NCBI RefSeq assembly: GCF_042663885.1
Contig: NZ_JBHSXV010000001.1
Reading direction: 5' to 3' (one strand)
Length of the DNA stretch: 64,000 nucleotides
Origin: Aquipuribacter hungaricus
GTDB lineage: Bacteria; Actinomycetota; Actinomycetes; Actinomycetales; JBBAYJ01
The notes beneath the pieces are model-generated. The model did no database searches, was not told where the DNA came from, and saw only the letters and a list, made by a program, of their open reading frames with translations. Position numbers and translations under genes: made by a program. This document shows positions 40,739-53,674 of this stretch, piece after piece. Every line of letters starts with the position of its first letter. The stretch's first letter is position 1.

Positions 40739-42184
40739 GTGAGCAGCACCCCGACCCCCGGCGGCACGACGCAGGGCGCCCTCTGGGGCGGCCGGTTCGC
40801 CAGCGGGCCGTCCGACGCGCTCGCGGCGCTCAGCGTGTCCACGCACTTCGACTGGGTGCTCGCCCCCTACGACCTGCGGGCCTCGGCCGCCCACACCCTC
40901 GTCCTGCACCGCGCGGGCCTGCTCACCGACGACCAGCGCGACGGCCTGCTCACCGGCATCGCCGGGCTGGCCGCCGACGTCGCCGACGGCAGCTTCGGCC
41001 CCGCCCCCGACGACGAGGACGTCCACGCCGCGCTCGAGCGCGGGCTCATCGAGCGGCTGGGCCCGGACCTCGGGGGCCGGCTCCGCGCCGGGCGCAGCCG
41101 CAACGACCAGGTCGCGACCCTGCTGCGGATGTGGCTGCGCGACGCCGTGCGTCGGACCGCCGCCCTCGTGGCCGACCTCGTCGACGCCCTGCTGTCGCAG
41201 GCGGACACCCACCCGCTGGCGGCCATGCCCGGGCGCACCCACCTGCAGCACGCCCAGCCGGTGCTGCTGGCCCACCACCTGCAGGCCCACGGCTGGGCCC
41301 TGCTGCGCGACGTCGGCCGGATGCGCGACCTCGACGCGCGCGCCGACGCGTCCCCCTACGGCTCGGGCGCGCTCGCGGGCACCTCGCTGGGGCTGGACCC
41401 CGCGCTGGTGGCGGCCGAGCTCGGCTTCGCGCGCCCGGTCGAGAACTCCATCGACGGCACCTCGTCGCGGGACCTGGCGGCGGAGGCGGCCTGGGTGCTG
41501 GCGATGACCGCGGTCGACGTGTCGCGCCTGGCCGAGGAGGTCGTGGTGTGGACCACCCACGAGTTCTCGTTCGCCCGGCTCGACGACGCGTGGGCGACCG
41601 GCAGCTCGATCATGCCGCAGAAGAAGAACCCCGACATCGCGGAGCTCGCGCGCGGCAAGAGCGGCCGGCTCATCGGCAACCTGGCCGGCCTGCTCGCCAC
41701 GCTCAAGGGCCTGCCGCTGGCGTACAACCGCGACCTGCAGGAGGACAAGGAGCCCGTGGTCGACTCCGTCGCGCAGCTGTCGCTCGTGCTGCCCGCGATG
41801 GCCGGGATGGTCGCCACCATGCGCTTCGACACCGCGCGGATGGCAGCGCTGGCGCCGGCGGGCTTCTCGCTGGCCACCGACGTGGCCGAGTGGCTCGTGC
41901 GCGAGGGGGTCCCGTTCCGGGTGGCCCACGAGGTCGCGGGCGCCTGCGTCCAGGTGTGCGAGCAGCGCGGCATCGAGCTGCACGAGCTGACCGACGACGA
42001 CCTGGCCGCGCTCAGCCCCCACCTGCGCCCCGACGTCCGCCGGGTGCTCGACGTCGACGGGGCGATCGCCTCGCGCGACGCGGTCGGCGGGACCGCACCG
42101 GTCCGGGTGCAGGAGCAGCGGGAGGCCCTGCGGGCGGCCGTCGCCGAGGCTCGCGCCTGGGCGCAGGACGACAGGGGTCGGTGA
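40739..42184 (+). CDS. argH: Argininosuccinate lyase
   Basis: Last step of arginine synthesis, fumarase/aspartase superfamily tetramer. The protein has 481 residues. Motifs: LWGGRFASGPSDALAAL, DEDVHAALERGLIERLG, AGRSRNDQVATLLRMWL, MPGRTHLQHAQPVLLAHH, the superfamily signature GSSIMPQKKNPDIAEL, and LPLAYNRDLQEDKEP. ACAGGAGAA precedes the GTG. A 103-bp gap separates it from argR; argG, which lies there in Mycobacterium, is absent. The stop overlaps mpg (GTGA). Confidence 0.96.
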   Translation: MSSTPTPGGTTQGALWGGRFASGPSDALAALSVSTHFDWVLAPYDLRASAAHTLVLHRAGLLTDDQRDGLLTGIAGLAADVADGSFGPAPDDEDVHAALERGLIERLGPDLGGRLRAGRSRNDQVATLLRMWLRDAVRRTAALVADLVDALLSQADTHPLAAMPGRTHLQHAQPVLLAHHLQAHGWALLRDVGRMRDLDARADASPYGSGALAGTSLGLDPALVAAELGFARPVENSIDGTSSRDLAAEAAWVLAMTAVDVSRLAEEVVVWTTHEFSFARLDDAWATGSSIMPQKKNPDIAELARGKSGRLIGNLAGLLATLKGLPLAYNRDLQEDKEPVVDSVAQLSLVLPAMAGMVATMRFDTARMAALAPAGFSLATDVAEWLVREGVPFRVAHEVAGACVQVCEQRGIELHELTDDDLAALSPHLRPDVRRVLDVDGAIASRDAVGGTAPVRVQEQREALRAAVAEARAWAQDDRGR

Positions 42185-42930
42185 CGGCCCTCCCGGCGGG
42201 CGACCTGGCGGGGCTGCTGCGGGGCCGGCCCGAGGTCGTCGCGCCGGGGCTGCTCGGCTGCCTGCTCGTCGCCGGGTCTGCCGACGGTGACGTCGTGCTG
42301 CGGGTCACCGAGGTCGAGGCCTACGCCGGGCCCGGCGAGGACCCGGGCTCCCACGCCCACCGCGGTCTGCGGCCCCGGAACGCGACGATGTTCGGACGGC
42401 CGGGGTCGCTCTACGTCTACTTCACGTACGGCTTGCACTGGTGCGCGAACGTCGTCGCCCACCCGGTGACGGACCAGCACGACGGCGGGGGCGCCGGCGT
42501 GGGCGGTCCGGCGGGCGCGGTGCTCGTCCGTGCCGGTGAGGTCGTCGCGGGGGAGCCGCTGGCCCGGGTGCGGCGGCCCGCTGCCGTGCGGGCGCGCGAC
42601 CTCGCCCGCGGTCCCGCCCGCCTGACCCGGGCGCTCGGGATCACCGGCGACGACGACGGCACCGACCTGCTCGACCCCGCCTCCCGCGTGCGGCTCCTGC
42701 CCGCCCCGGAGCCCCCGGCAGCCGTCGCGTCGGGCCCGCGCGTGGGAGTCGCGGGGGAGGGGGCGGCCACCCCGTGGCGGTGGTGGGAGACGGGGGGCGC
42801 GACGGTGTCCGCGTACCGTGCAGCCCAGCCCCGCAGGCGGTCGCCCCGGACCGCCTCGCCCGTCACGGCGGACACCCCGCCGGCCCCGACGCCGGAGGGC
42901 GAGCCCCCGGCACCAGGAGGAGCACCGTGA
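42181..42930 (+). CDS. mpg: 3-methyladenine DNA glycosylase (AAG/Mpg family)
   Basis: Monofunctional base-excision glycosylase for alkylated purines. The protein has 249 residues. The family core is complete: VAPGLLGCLLV, RVTEVEAYAGPGEDPGSHAH with the catalytic Glu, RGLRPRNATMFGRPGSLYVY, FTYGLHWCANVV, and GPARLTRALGI. After RWWETGGATVSAYR the last 35 residues are a Pro/Ala/Thr-rich tail not part of the fold, perhaps retained because it leads into the tyrS ribosome site. The end overlaps tyrS by GTGA. The mpg-tyrS order matches M. tuberculosis. Confidence 0.94.
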   Translation: MTALPAGDLAGLLRGRPEVVAPGLLGCLLVAGSADGDVVLRVTEVEAYAGPGEDPGSHAHRGLRPRNATMFGRPGSLYVYFTYGLHWCANVVAHPVTDQHDGGGAGVGGPAGAVLVRAGEVVAGEPLARVRRPAAVRARDLARGPARLTRALGITGDDDGTDLLDPASRVRLLPAPEPPAAVASGPRVGVAGEGAATPWRWWETGGATVSAYRAAQPRRRSPRTASPVTADTPPAPTPEGEPPAPGGAP

Positions 42931-44204
42931 GCACGTCGACCGGAGCGGTCTGGCAGGACCTGCAGCGCCGAGGCCTCGTGGCGGTGAGCACCCCCGAGGA
43001 CGCCCTGCAGGCGGAGCTCGCGGCCGGGCCCGTCGGGCTGTACTGCGGCTTCGACCCCACCGCGCCCAGCCTGCACGTCGGCCACCTCACCCAGGTGCTC
43101 ACGCTGCGCCGGTTCCAGGAGCACGGCCACCGTCCCTTCGCCCTGGTGGGCGGGGCGACCGGGCTTATCGGGGACCCCCGGCCCACGTCGGAGCGCACGC
43201 TCAACTCCGCCGAGCAGGTGCGGGCCTGGGTGGAGCGCATCCGCGACCAGCTCACGCCCTTCCTCGACTTCGAGGGACCGGCGGCGGCGACCATGGTCGA
43301 CAACCTCGACTGGCTGGGCGGCATGAGCGCGCTGGAGCTGCTGCGCGACGTCGGCAAGCACTTCCGGGTGAGCAAGATGCTGGCCAAGGAGTCCGTCAGT
43401 GCCCGGCTGAACAGCGAGCACGGGATCAGCTACACGGAGTTCAGCTACCAGCTGCTCCAGGCGGCGGACTTCCTCGAGCTGTACCGCCGGCACGGGGTGC
43501 GGCTGCAGACGGGCGGGTCCGACCAGTGGGGCAACCTCACCGCGGGCGTCGACCTGCTGCACCGGGTCGAGCGGCAGCAGGTGCACGCGATGGGGACGCC
43601 CCTGGTCACCAAGGCGGACGGCACCAAGTTCGGGAAGTCCGAGGGGGGAGCGGTCTGGCTGGACCCGGCCATGACCAGCCCCTACGCCTTCCACCAGTTC
43701 TGGCTCAACAGCGACGACCGCGACGTCATGGCCTACGTCCGGTACTTCACGACGCTGGACCGTGACGAGGAGGAGCAGCTCGCCCTCGACCTGCAGGAGC
43801 GGGCGCACCTGCGGGCCCCGCAGCGCCGGCTCGCCTCCGAGCTTACGGCGCTGGTGCACGGTCCTCAGGTGCGGGACGCCGTGGAGGCAGCCGCCGGGGC
43901 CCTGTTCGGCGGGGGGGACCTCCGGGACGTCGACGAGCGCACCCTGCTCGACGCCACGGCCGAGCTGCCGTCCGCCGAGCTGCCCGTCGGTGCCTCGGTG
44001 GTGGACGCCCTGACCGCGACCGGCCTGTCCCCGAGCCGCTCGGCCGCCCGGCGGTCCATCGCCGAGGGCGCGGTGTCCGTGGGCGGCAGCAAGGTCGCCG
44101 GCGAGGACGCGGTGCTCGCGGCCGAGGACTTCGTGCACGGCCGCGTGGCGGTGCTCCGCCGCGGGCGCCGGACGCTGGCGGCCGTGCGGCTCGCAGCCCT
44201 CTGA
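42927..44204 (+). CDS. tyrS: Tyrosyl-tRNA synthetase
   Basis: Class I synthetase, 425 residues. HIGH motif as PSLHVGHL near residue 50, YTEFSYQLLQAADFLEL, GGSDQWGNLTAG, the KMSKS motif as KFGKS in ADGTKFGKSEGGAVW near residue 232, and a C-terminal S4 RNA-binding domain (about 360-425, SRSAARRSIAEGAVSVGGSK). A strong AGGAGGAG lies before the GTG. The rRNA promoter starts 10 bp after the stop codon with no terminator visible between, so tyrS transcripts may run into the rRNA operon. Confidence 0.97.
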   Translation: MSTSTGAVWQDLQRRGLVAVSTPEDALQAELAAGPVGLYCGFDPTAPSLHVGHLTQVLTLRRFQEHGHRPFALVGGATGLIGDPRPTSERTLNSAEQVRAWVERIRDQLTPFLDFEGPAAATMVDNLDWLGGMSALELLRDVGKHFRVSKMLAKESVSARLNSEHGISYTEFSYQLLQAADFLELYRRHGVRLQTGGSDQWGNLTAGVDLLHRVERQQVHAMGTPLVTKADGTKFGKSEGGAVWLDPAMTSPYAFHQFWLNSDDRDVMAYVRYFTTLDRDEEEQLALDLQERAHLRAPQRRLASELTALVHGPQVRDAVEAAAGALFGGGDLRDVDERTLLDATAELPSAELPVGASVVDALTATGLSPSRSAARRSIAEGAVSVGGSKVAGEDAVLAAEDFVHGRVAVLRRGRRTLAAVRLAAL

Positions 44205-44213
44205 CCAGGCGAT

Positions 44214-44242
44214 TTGACCTCGTGGACGTCTGCCCGTAACTT
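44214..44242 (+). promoter_or_regulatory. rRNA operon promoter
   Basis: TTGACC (44214-44219), 17-base spacer, TAACTT (44237-44242): the best sigma-70 match in the window. The start of transcription is predicted near 44249. Confidence 0.75.
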
Positions 44243-44581
44243 TCTCGTTGTCGCCCCACGGGGAGCGCCGGACACCACGAGGTGGACGGAGCCACGCAGC
44301 GGCCGGACCGCCGAGAGGCGGTAGGCCCGGGCGGCCACCCTAGCCCCAGAGACACCCTGACGGGTCGATCTGGTGAGCACCTGCTCCTTGAGAACTCAAC
44401 AGCGTGCCAAAAATTGATGCCAGATATGTTCGGCTGGTGTCGTGGTCTGCCTTTCGGGGTGGGTCGCGGTTCTGGTCGATTCGTTATGGTGGCGGCCCTC
44501 TTTGCTGGGGGTCGTCTTGCCGAGGTTCGAACACGCAGATGTCCCGCCTGGCCTTTCGGGGTCGGGTTGGGGGTTATGCAT
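44243..44581 (+). other. Pre-rRNA leader with boxA and processing arm
   Basis: No gene. boxA-like TGCTCCTTGA at 44382-44391, continuing AGAACTCAACAGCGTG, is the usual antitermination element of actinobacterial rrn leaders. GATGCCA (44416-44422) and ATGTTC (44426-44431) can pair with TGGCATC (46200-46206) and GAACAT (46186-46191) after the 16S gene, forming the pre-16S processing stalk. CCTTTCGGGGT occurs twice (about 44451 and 44551). A second, weaker promoter cannot be excluded. Confidence 0.65.
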
Positions 44582-49563
<4,982 letters not shown>

Positions 49564-49697
49564 CTTCAGACTTCTTTGGTTGTCTGCTTCGCGTCCACTG
49601 TGCGGTTCCCGAGACATGGGAGCCCTGAGCCGGCTGTCGGCACGCCCCTTCGTGGGGTGTGCGGGTGGTGGGGTTCGGGTCCTGATATCTCGATAGA
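49564..49697 (+). other. 23S-5S spacer
   Basis: About 134 nt, no gene. Bases 49588-49608 (containing GCGTCCACTGTGCGGTTC) pair with 46430-46450 in 21 consecutive positions including two G-U pairs, forming the pre-23S processing stalk. Confidence 0.8.
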
Positions 49698-49815
49698 GTT
49701 ACGGCGGTCATGGCGAAGGGGAAACGCCCGGTCCCATTCCGAACCCGGAAGCTAAGCCCTTCTGCGCCGATGGTACTGCCCGGGACACTGGGTGGGAGAG
49801 TAGGTCACCGCCGGA
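49698..49815 (+). rRNA. rrf: 5S ribosomal RNA
   Basis: About 118 nt, from GTTACGGCGGTCATGGCG to GTCACCGCCGGAC; contains the conserved CCCGGTCCCATTCCGAACCC and GCCGATGGTACTG, with complementary ends GGCGGT/ACCGCC. Confidence 0.97.
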
Positions 49816-49824
49816 CATTCTTTG

Positions 49825-49863
49825 ACGACAGGCCGTCCCGGGTTCTCCGGGACGGCCTGTCGT
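49825..49863 (+). terminator. rRNA operon terminator hairpin
   Basis: A perfect 17-bp stem (49825-49841 with 49847-49863) and a five-base loop, starting 10 nt after 5S. There is no U-tract. A second hairpin (49863-49870 with 49882-49889, TGCGTTCC/GGGACGCA) follows before the next gene. Confidence 0.8.
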
Positions 49864-49911
49864 GCGTTCCAGGGGGTCCCCGGGACGCACCGATTGTTCG
49901 GAGGAACTGCA

Positions 49912-52068
49912 ATGGCCGACGACCGTCGTAACAGCTCGGGCGCCTCGCGCCCTCCCAGCGGCGGAGGTCGTCAGGGCGGCCCCTCCCGTGGTGGCGCCCC
50001 ACGTCGCGATTCCGGGACCGGTGGCTCAGGCGCTGCCGGGCGTGGTGGACCGCGCCGTGACGACTCCGGTGGCAGCGGCGCGCGTCGCCAGGGCCCGCCC
50101 GAGCGCGGGAGCGCCTCCGGTGGCGGCTACGGCGGTCCCCGTCGCGACGCTGGTGCGTCCCAGGGCGGGCGACCCTCCGGTGCTGAGGACCGCGGTGGAT
50201 ATCGCGGCGCGGGTGGTCCTCGCCGTGACGACGCCGGCAGCGGCGGGTATCGCGGTGGTCAGGGCGGTGCCCCTTCCGGTGATCGCGGCGGATATGGTGG
50301 TGGTCAGGGCGGTGCCCCTTCCGGTGATCGCGGCGGATATCGCGGTGGTCAGGGCGGTGCCCCTTCCGGTGATCGCGGCGGATATCGCGGTGGTCAGGGC
50401 GCTCCGTCCGGAGACCGCGGCGGATATCGCGGTGGTCAGGGCGGTGCTCTGGCAGGTGACCGTGGTGGATATCGCGGCGCGGGTGGTCCTCGACGTGACG
50501 ACACCGGTGGGTACCGCGGCGGTCAGGGCGGCGCCCCGTCCGGTGACCGCGGCGGATATCGCGGTGGTCAGGGCAGTGCCCCGTCCGGCGACCGCGGTGG
50601 GTATCGCGGTGGTCAGGGCAGTGCCCCGTCCGGCGACCGCGGTGGGTATCGCGGCGGTCAGGGCGGTGCCCCGTCCGGTGACCGCGGTGGATATCGCGGT
50701 GCGGGTGGTCCTCGACGTGACGACGCCAGCACCGGCGGATACCGCGGTGGTCAGGGCGGCGCTCCCTCAGGTGATCGTGGCGGGTACCGCGGCGGCCAGG
50801 GAGCTCCGGCCGGCGACCGAGGCGGTTACCGCGGTGGTCAGCAGTCCGGCTCTGACGAGCGTGGCGGGTACCGCGGTGGCGGCGCCCCCCGGCGCGACGA
50901 CGCGGGCGGCGAGCGTGGGGGCTACCGCGGTGCGTCCTCCGGCGGGTCCGGCGAGCGTGGGGGCTACCGCGGTGCCTCCTCCGGCGGGTCCGGCGACCGG
51001 GGCGGCTACCGCGGCGCGCCGTCCGGTGGCTCCGGTGAGCGCGGCGGCTACCAGGGCGGCGGGCCCCGTCGAGAGGGCTCCGGCGACCGGGGTGGGTACC
51101 AGGGGCGCGCCCCCCGGCGCGACGACTCCGGCGGCGGTCGCCCCGAGCGCTCCGGCGGCCCCGGCCGGTCGGGTCCTCCCCGCGCCGGCGCGCGCGACAC
51201 CGCGCCCGGCCCCCACGGCCGGGACGAGCGCAACGAGCGGACCGTCGTCCCCTTCGGCCCCCCGATCCCGGACTGGGCCACCGAGGGAGCCTTGGACAAG
51301 CACGTGCTCCGGGAGTTCGAGGCCCTGGGTGAGCGCCGCTCCTCCGAGGTCGCGCGCCGGCTCGTCGCTGCCTACGTCGCCGCGGACGAGGGCGACTACG
51401 CCACCGCCCTGTCCCACGTCGGCGTCGTGCGCGTCGTCGGTGCCCGGCTGGCTGCGGCCCGCGAGGCGGCGGGGATCATCGCCTACCGCTGCGGGGAGTA
51501 CGAGCTCGCGTCCAAGGACCTCAAGGCCGCGCGCCGCATCTCCGGCAACGACGACATCCTCCCCGTGCTGGCCGACTGCGAGCGGGGTCTGGGCCGTCCC
51601 GAGCGTGCTCTCGAGCTCGCTGCCTCCCCGGAGGCCTCGCGCCTCGACCTCGAGGGACGGGTCGAGATGCTGCTGGTCGCCGCGGGCGCCCGGCAGGACC
51701 TCGGTCAGGCCGACGCCGCCGTCCTCACCCTCCAGGTGCCGGAGCTGACCGCAGCCCACCGGCAGGAGTGGCACTACCGGCTCGTCTCGGGCTACGCCGA
51801 GGCCCTCGCCCTGGCAGGGCGCGAGGAGGACGCGGAGACGTGGCGGGCCACGGCCGCGCGCCACCCGGCCGCCCCCGACCCCGAGGACGACCTGCCCGAC
51901 GCCGTGGCCTACGACCGCGAGGGCATGGCCCAGGACGACCCGGACGCCTACGACGCCGGCGACGGGGTCGGCGAGTTCGTCGACCTGGGTCCTGACGACG
52001 CCGACGGGGGCCACGACGGCCGCGAGGAGCGCCGTGACCGGGACGACCGGCAGGGTCCCCGCAGCTGA
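49912..52068 (+). CDS. Large RGG/GYRGG-repeat protein with C-terminal TPR-like domain
   Basis: The protein has 718 residues from ATG 49912 (GGAGGAA 7 nt upstream). Residues 20-430 are low-complexity, dominated by 15-residue units of the form GDRGGYRGGQGGAPS and by GAGGPRRDD spacers; at least thirteen GDRGGY hexapeptides occur. From about residue 438 (TVVPFGPPIPDWATEGALDK) the sequence becomes a helical repeat domain, TPR-like (LVAAYVAADEGDYATALSHV, YRCGEYELASKDLKAARR), ending in an acidic tail. Position and C-terminal domain correspond to Rv1691 of M. tuberculosis, a TPR protein of the tyrS-tlyA cluster. RGG boxes bind RNA and drive condensation in other organisms; a role in rRNA or ribosome biology is only suggested by location. 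Confidence 0.85.
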   Translation: MADDRRNSSGASRPPSGGGRQGGPSRGGAPRRDSGTGGSGAAGRGGPRRDDSGGSGARRQGPPERGSASGGGYGGPRRDAGASQGGRPSGAEDRGGYRGAGGPRRDDAGSGGYRGGQGGAPSGDRGGYGGGQGGAPSGDRGGYRGGQGGAPSGDRGGYRGGQGAPSGDRGGYRGGQGGALAGDRGGYRGAGGPRRDDTGGYRGGQGGAPSGDRGGYRGGQGSAPSGDRGGYRGGQGSAPSGDRGGYRGGQGGAPSGDRGGYRGAGGPRRDDASTGGYRGGQGGAPSGDRGGYRGGQGAPAGDRGGYRGGQQSGSDERGGYRGGGAPRRDDAGGERGGYRGASSGGSGERGGYRGASSGGSGDRGGYRGAPSGGSGERGGYQGGGPRREGSGDRGGYQGRAPRRDDSGGGRPERSGGPGRSGPPRAGARDTAPGPHGRDERNERTVVPFGPPIPDWATEGALDKHVLREFEALGERRSSEVARRLVAAYVAADEGDYATALSHVGVVRVVGARLAAAREAAGIIAYRCGEYELASKDLKAARRISGNDDILPVLADCERGLGRPERALELAASPEASRLDLEGRVEMLLVAAGARQDLGQADAAVLTLQVPELTAAHRQEWHYRLVSGYAEALALAGREEDAETWRATAARHPAAPDPEDDLPDAVAYDREGMAQDDPDAYDAGDGVGEFVDLGPDDADGGHDGREERRDRDDRQGPRS
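50180..51110 (+). repeat. Coding tandem repeats of the RGG protein
   Basis: The purest part is a 45-bp unit starting GGTGATCGCGGCGGATAT at 50278, 50323 and 50368, changed only in one codon. Diverged units extend on both sides. Because units are multiples of three, all lengths stay in frame, and a second frame is also kept open by the periodicity. Confidence 0.9.
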
Positions 52069-52073
52069 CCCAC

Positions 52074-52101
52074 GACGGGCGGGGCCCAGGCCCCGCCCGT
52101 C
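52074..52101. terminator. Bidirectional terminator between convergent genes
   Basis: A perfect 12-bp stem GACGGGCGGGGC (52074-52085) with GCCCCGCCCGTC (52090-52101), loop CCAG. It begins 5 nt after the RGG gene stop, and its right arm overlaps the minus-strand DUF1015 stop codon. Confidence 0.7.
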
Positions 52102-53140
52102 AGGACCGCGGCGTCCAGGCCGGCAGCGGCCTGACCAGCGACCCCGGCGGCAGCTTGGGCTCGAAGGCCGTGGCCTTGTAGGGCAGCAGCGCCCCCCGCC
52201 GCGCCAGCGCCAGGACCTCGTCCAGGTCGGGCGGGGGCAGCAGGCACGTGAGGGCGCCGTGCTCGGCCGCCGCCGTGGCCACCCGGGTGTCCGGCTCCCG
52301 CCGGGTGCGCGAGCGGGCCGTGTCGTCCAGGACGTGCTCGACCAGGGTCGTGACGTCCGTGCGCGGGCGCTCGGGCCACGTCACGGTCCACCGGCGGGCG
52401 CCGTGCACGAGCACCACGGAGGCGTCACCGGCCTCGGCGTCGTCGTGCTCGACGACGAGCGCGCCCGCGCCGCTGCACCGGTCGAGCACCGAGGCCACCA
52501 TCGCCTCGTCCACCCGGTCGCGGCCCTGCTCGTCGAGCAGCACCCGGTGGATCGGCCCCAGCACGAGCGGGGTGTCGTCGGCGTCGACGACCAGCGCCGT
52601 CACCTGGGAGGCCACCCCCTCCGCGCGCAGCTGCGCGGCCGCCGCCAGCCGGTGGTGCCCGTCCGCGACGAGGTAGTCCTCCCCGGTCAGCAGCCCGAGC
52701 ACCTCCTGCCCGGCGTCGTCGGGCAGCTGCAGCACCCGGACGTGCCGCTGCCGGTCGGTGACCTCGTACACCGGGGTGGCCGTGGCGTCGACGGCCCGGC
52801 GCACGGCGCCGCCCCCGCGGTGGGTGAGCAGCAGCGGGTCCCGGTCCAGGTGGGCGGTGCGGAGGGCGCGGACCCGGCGCCGCACCGCGCGCGCGTCGGT
52901 CTGCTCGTGCGGCACGAGCCCGCCGCCGGCCGGCGGGTCGAGGACCTCCCACGCGGCGACCACGCCGCGGACCCGGGCCACGGGGGAGTCCAGCTCGACG
53001 GCGTAGACGGCGGGCGGGGCCAGGAGGTCGCGCCCGGACGGCACCCAGCCGAGCTCCGTGAGACGGCTGTCCTGCCGGGCCGTCTCGGGGTCAGGATGGA
53101 GGAGCCGGACCGGCGAGACCCCCGCCGTCCCGGTGATCAT
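52100..53140 (-). CDS. DUF1015 family protein
   Basis: The protein has 346 residues from the ATG at 53140, which stands 7 nt after TACGAT (reverse complement of 53148-53153); an ATG three codons upstream overlaps that -10 and is disfavoured. Family features: GVSPVRLLHPDPE start, VPSGRDLLAPPAVYAVEL region, QTDARAVRRRVRALRTAHLD, and the hallmark DYLVADGHHRLAAAAQLR (DGHHR). DUF1015 shares that motif with ParB/sulfiredoxin-like kinases such as archaeal free-serine kinase SerK, so a kinase-like reaction is conceivable but unproven. It interrupts the otherwise plus-strand tyrS-tlyA cluster. Confidence 0.87.
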   Translation of the reverse strand: MITGTAGVSPVRLLHPDPETARQDSRLTELGWVPSGRDLLAPPAVYAVELDSPVARVRGVVAAWEVLDPPAGGGLVPHEQTDARAVRRRVRALRTAHLDRDPLLLTHRGGGAVRRAVDATATPVYEVTDRQRHVRVLQLPDDAGQEVLGLLTGEDYLVADGHHRLAAAAQLRAEGVASQVTALVVDADDTPLVLGPIHRVLLDEQGRDRVDEAMVASVLDRCSGAGALVVEHDDAEAGDASVVLVHGARRWTVTWPERPRTDVTTLVEHVLDDTARSRTRREPDTRVATAAAEHGALTCLLPPPDLDEVLALARRGALLPYKATAFEPKLPPGSLVRPLPAWTPRS

Positions 53141-53242
53141 GCGGGGCATCGTACGGTCCGGGGGACCTCGGCCCGACGGGCGGCGACCGGTGACGGCAGG
53201 GGCAGCACGGAGGAGGACGGACGTGGTGAGGACGTGGCGACG

Positions 53243-53674
53243 ATGACGGACGAGCAGGCCAGGGGGCAGGGCGACGGGGTCCGGCGTCCCGCGGGCGAGG
53301 TGTACGACTGGCTGGCCCGGGGGCGGGACCTGCTGGCCTCCGGCGACACCGGCGCGGCCGCGACGCTGCTGCGCCACGCCCACGAGGAGGAGCCGGGCTC
53401 GCGCGAGCTCACCGAGACCCTCGCCCGCGCCGAGTTCGAGAACGGCCGCTTCGCCGTGGCCTGCGACCTGTTCGCCAGCCTCGTCGACCTCGCCCCCGAC
53501 TCCGACTACGCCCGCTTCGGGCTCGGCGCGAGCCTGGTCCGGCTGGGCCGCTACAAGGAGGCGCTGCCCCACCTGACCATGGCCACGGTCATGCGTCCCG
53601 GGCGCGCGGAGTACGAGCAGCTGCTCCAGCGGGCCCGGCTGGTCACCGGGAAGGGCGACCGTGCCGACGGCTGA
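53243..53674 (+). CDS. Small tetratricopeptide-repeat protein
   Basis: The protein has 143 residues (ATG 53243; GTG 53234 also possible). About three helix-turn-helix repeats: WLARGRDLLASGDTGAAATL, then FENGRFAVACDLFASLVDLA and YARFGLGASLVRLGRYKEAL, with the TPR small-large pattern. Probably a cytosolic adaptor; partner unknown. Its last 14 bases overlap the start of the HAD phosphatase gene, and the two are likely co-translated. Together with the RGG/TPR gene it forms a TPR-rich pair, perhaps from splitting of one ancestral gene. Confidence 0.8.
   Translation: MTDEQARGQGDGVRRPAGEVYDWLARGRDLLASGDTGAAATLLRHAHEEEPGSRELTETLARAEFENGRFAVACDLFASLVDLAPDSDYARFGLGASLVRLGRYKEALPHLTMATVMRPGRAEYEQLLQRARLVTGKGDRADG

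Noticed and set aside
42820..42930. Separate small gene at the mpg 3' end
   Set aside because: The Pro-rich segment is in frame with mpg and ends in the GTGA overlap with tyrS; no independent start signal.
50180..51110. CRISPR-like array
   Set aside because: The repeats are contiguous and in frame with no unique spacers; they encode GDRGGYRGG units. No cas genes are nearby.
49862..51748. Second open frame through the RGG repeats
   Set aside because: The 45-bp periodicity keeps another frame open. Its translation is Ala/Val/Arg low-complexity, with no start signal and no domain.
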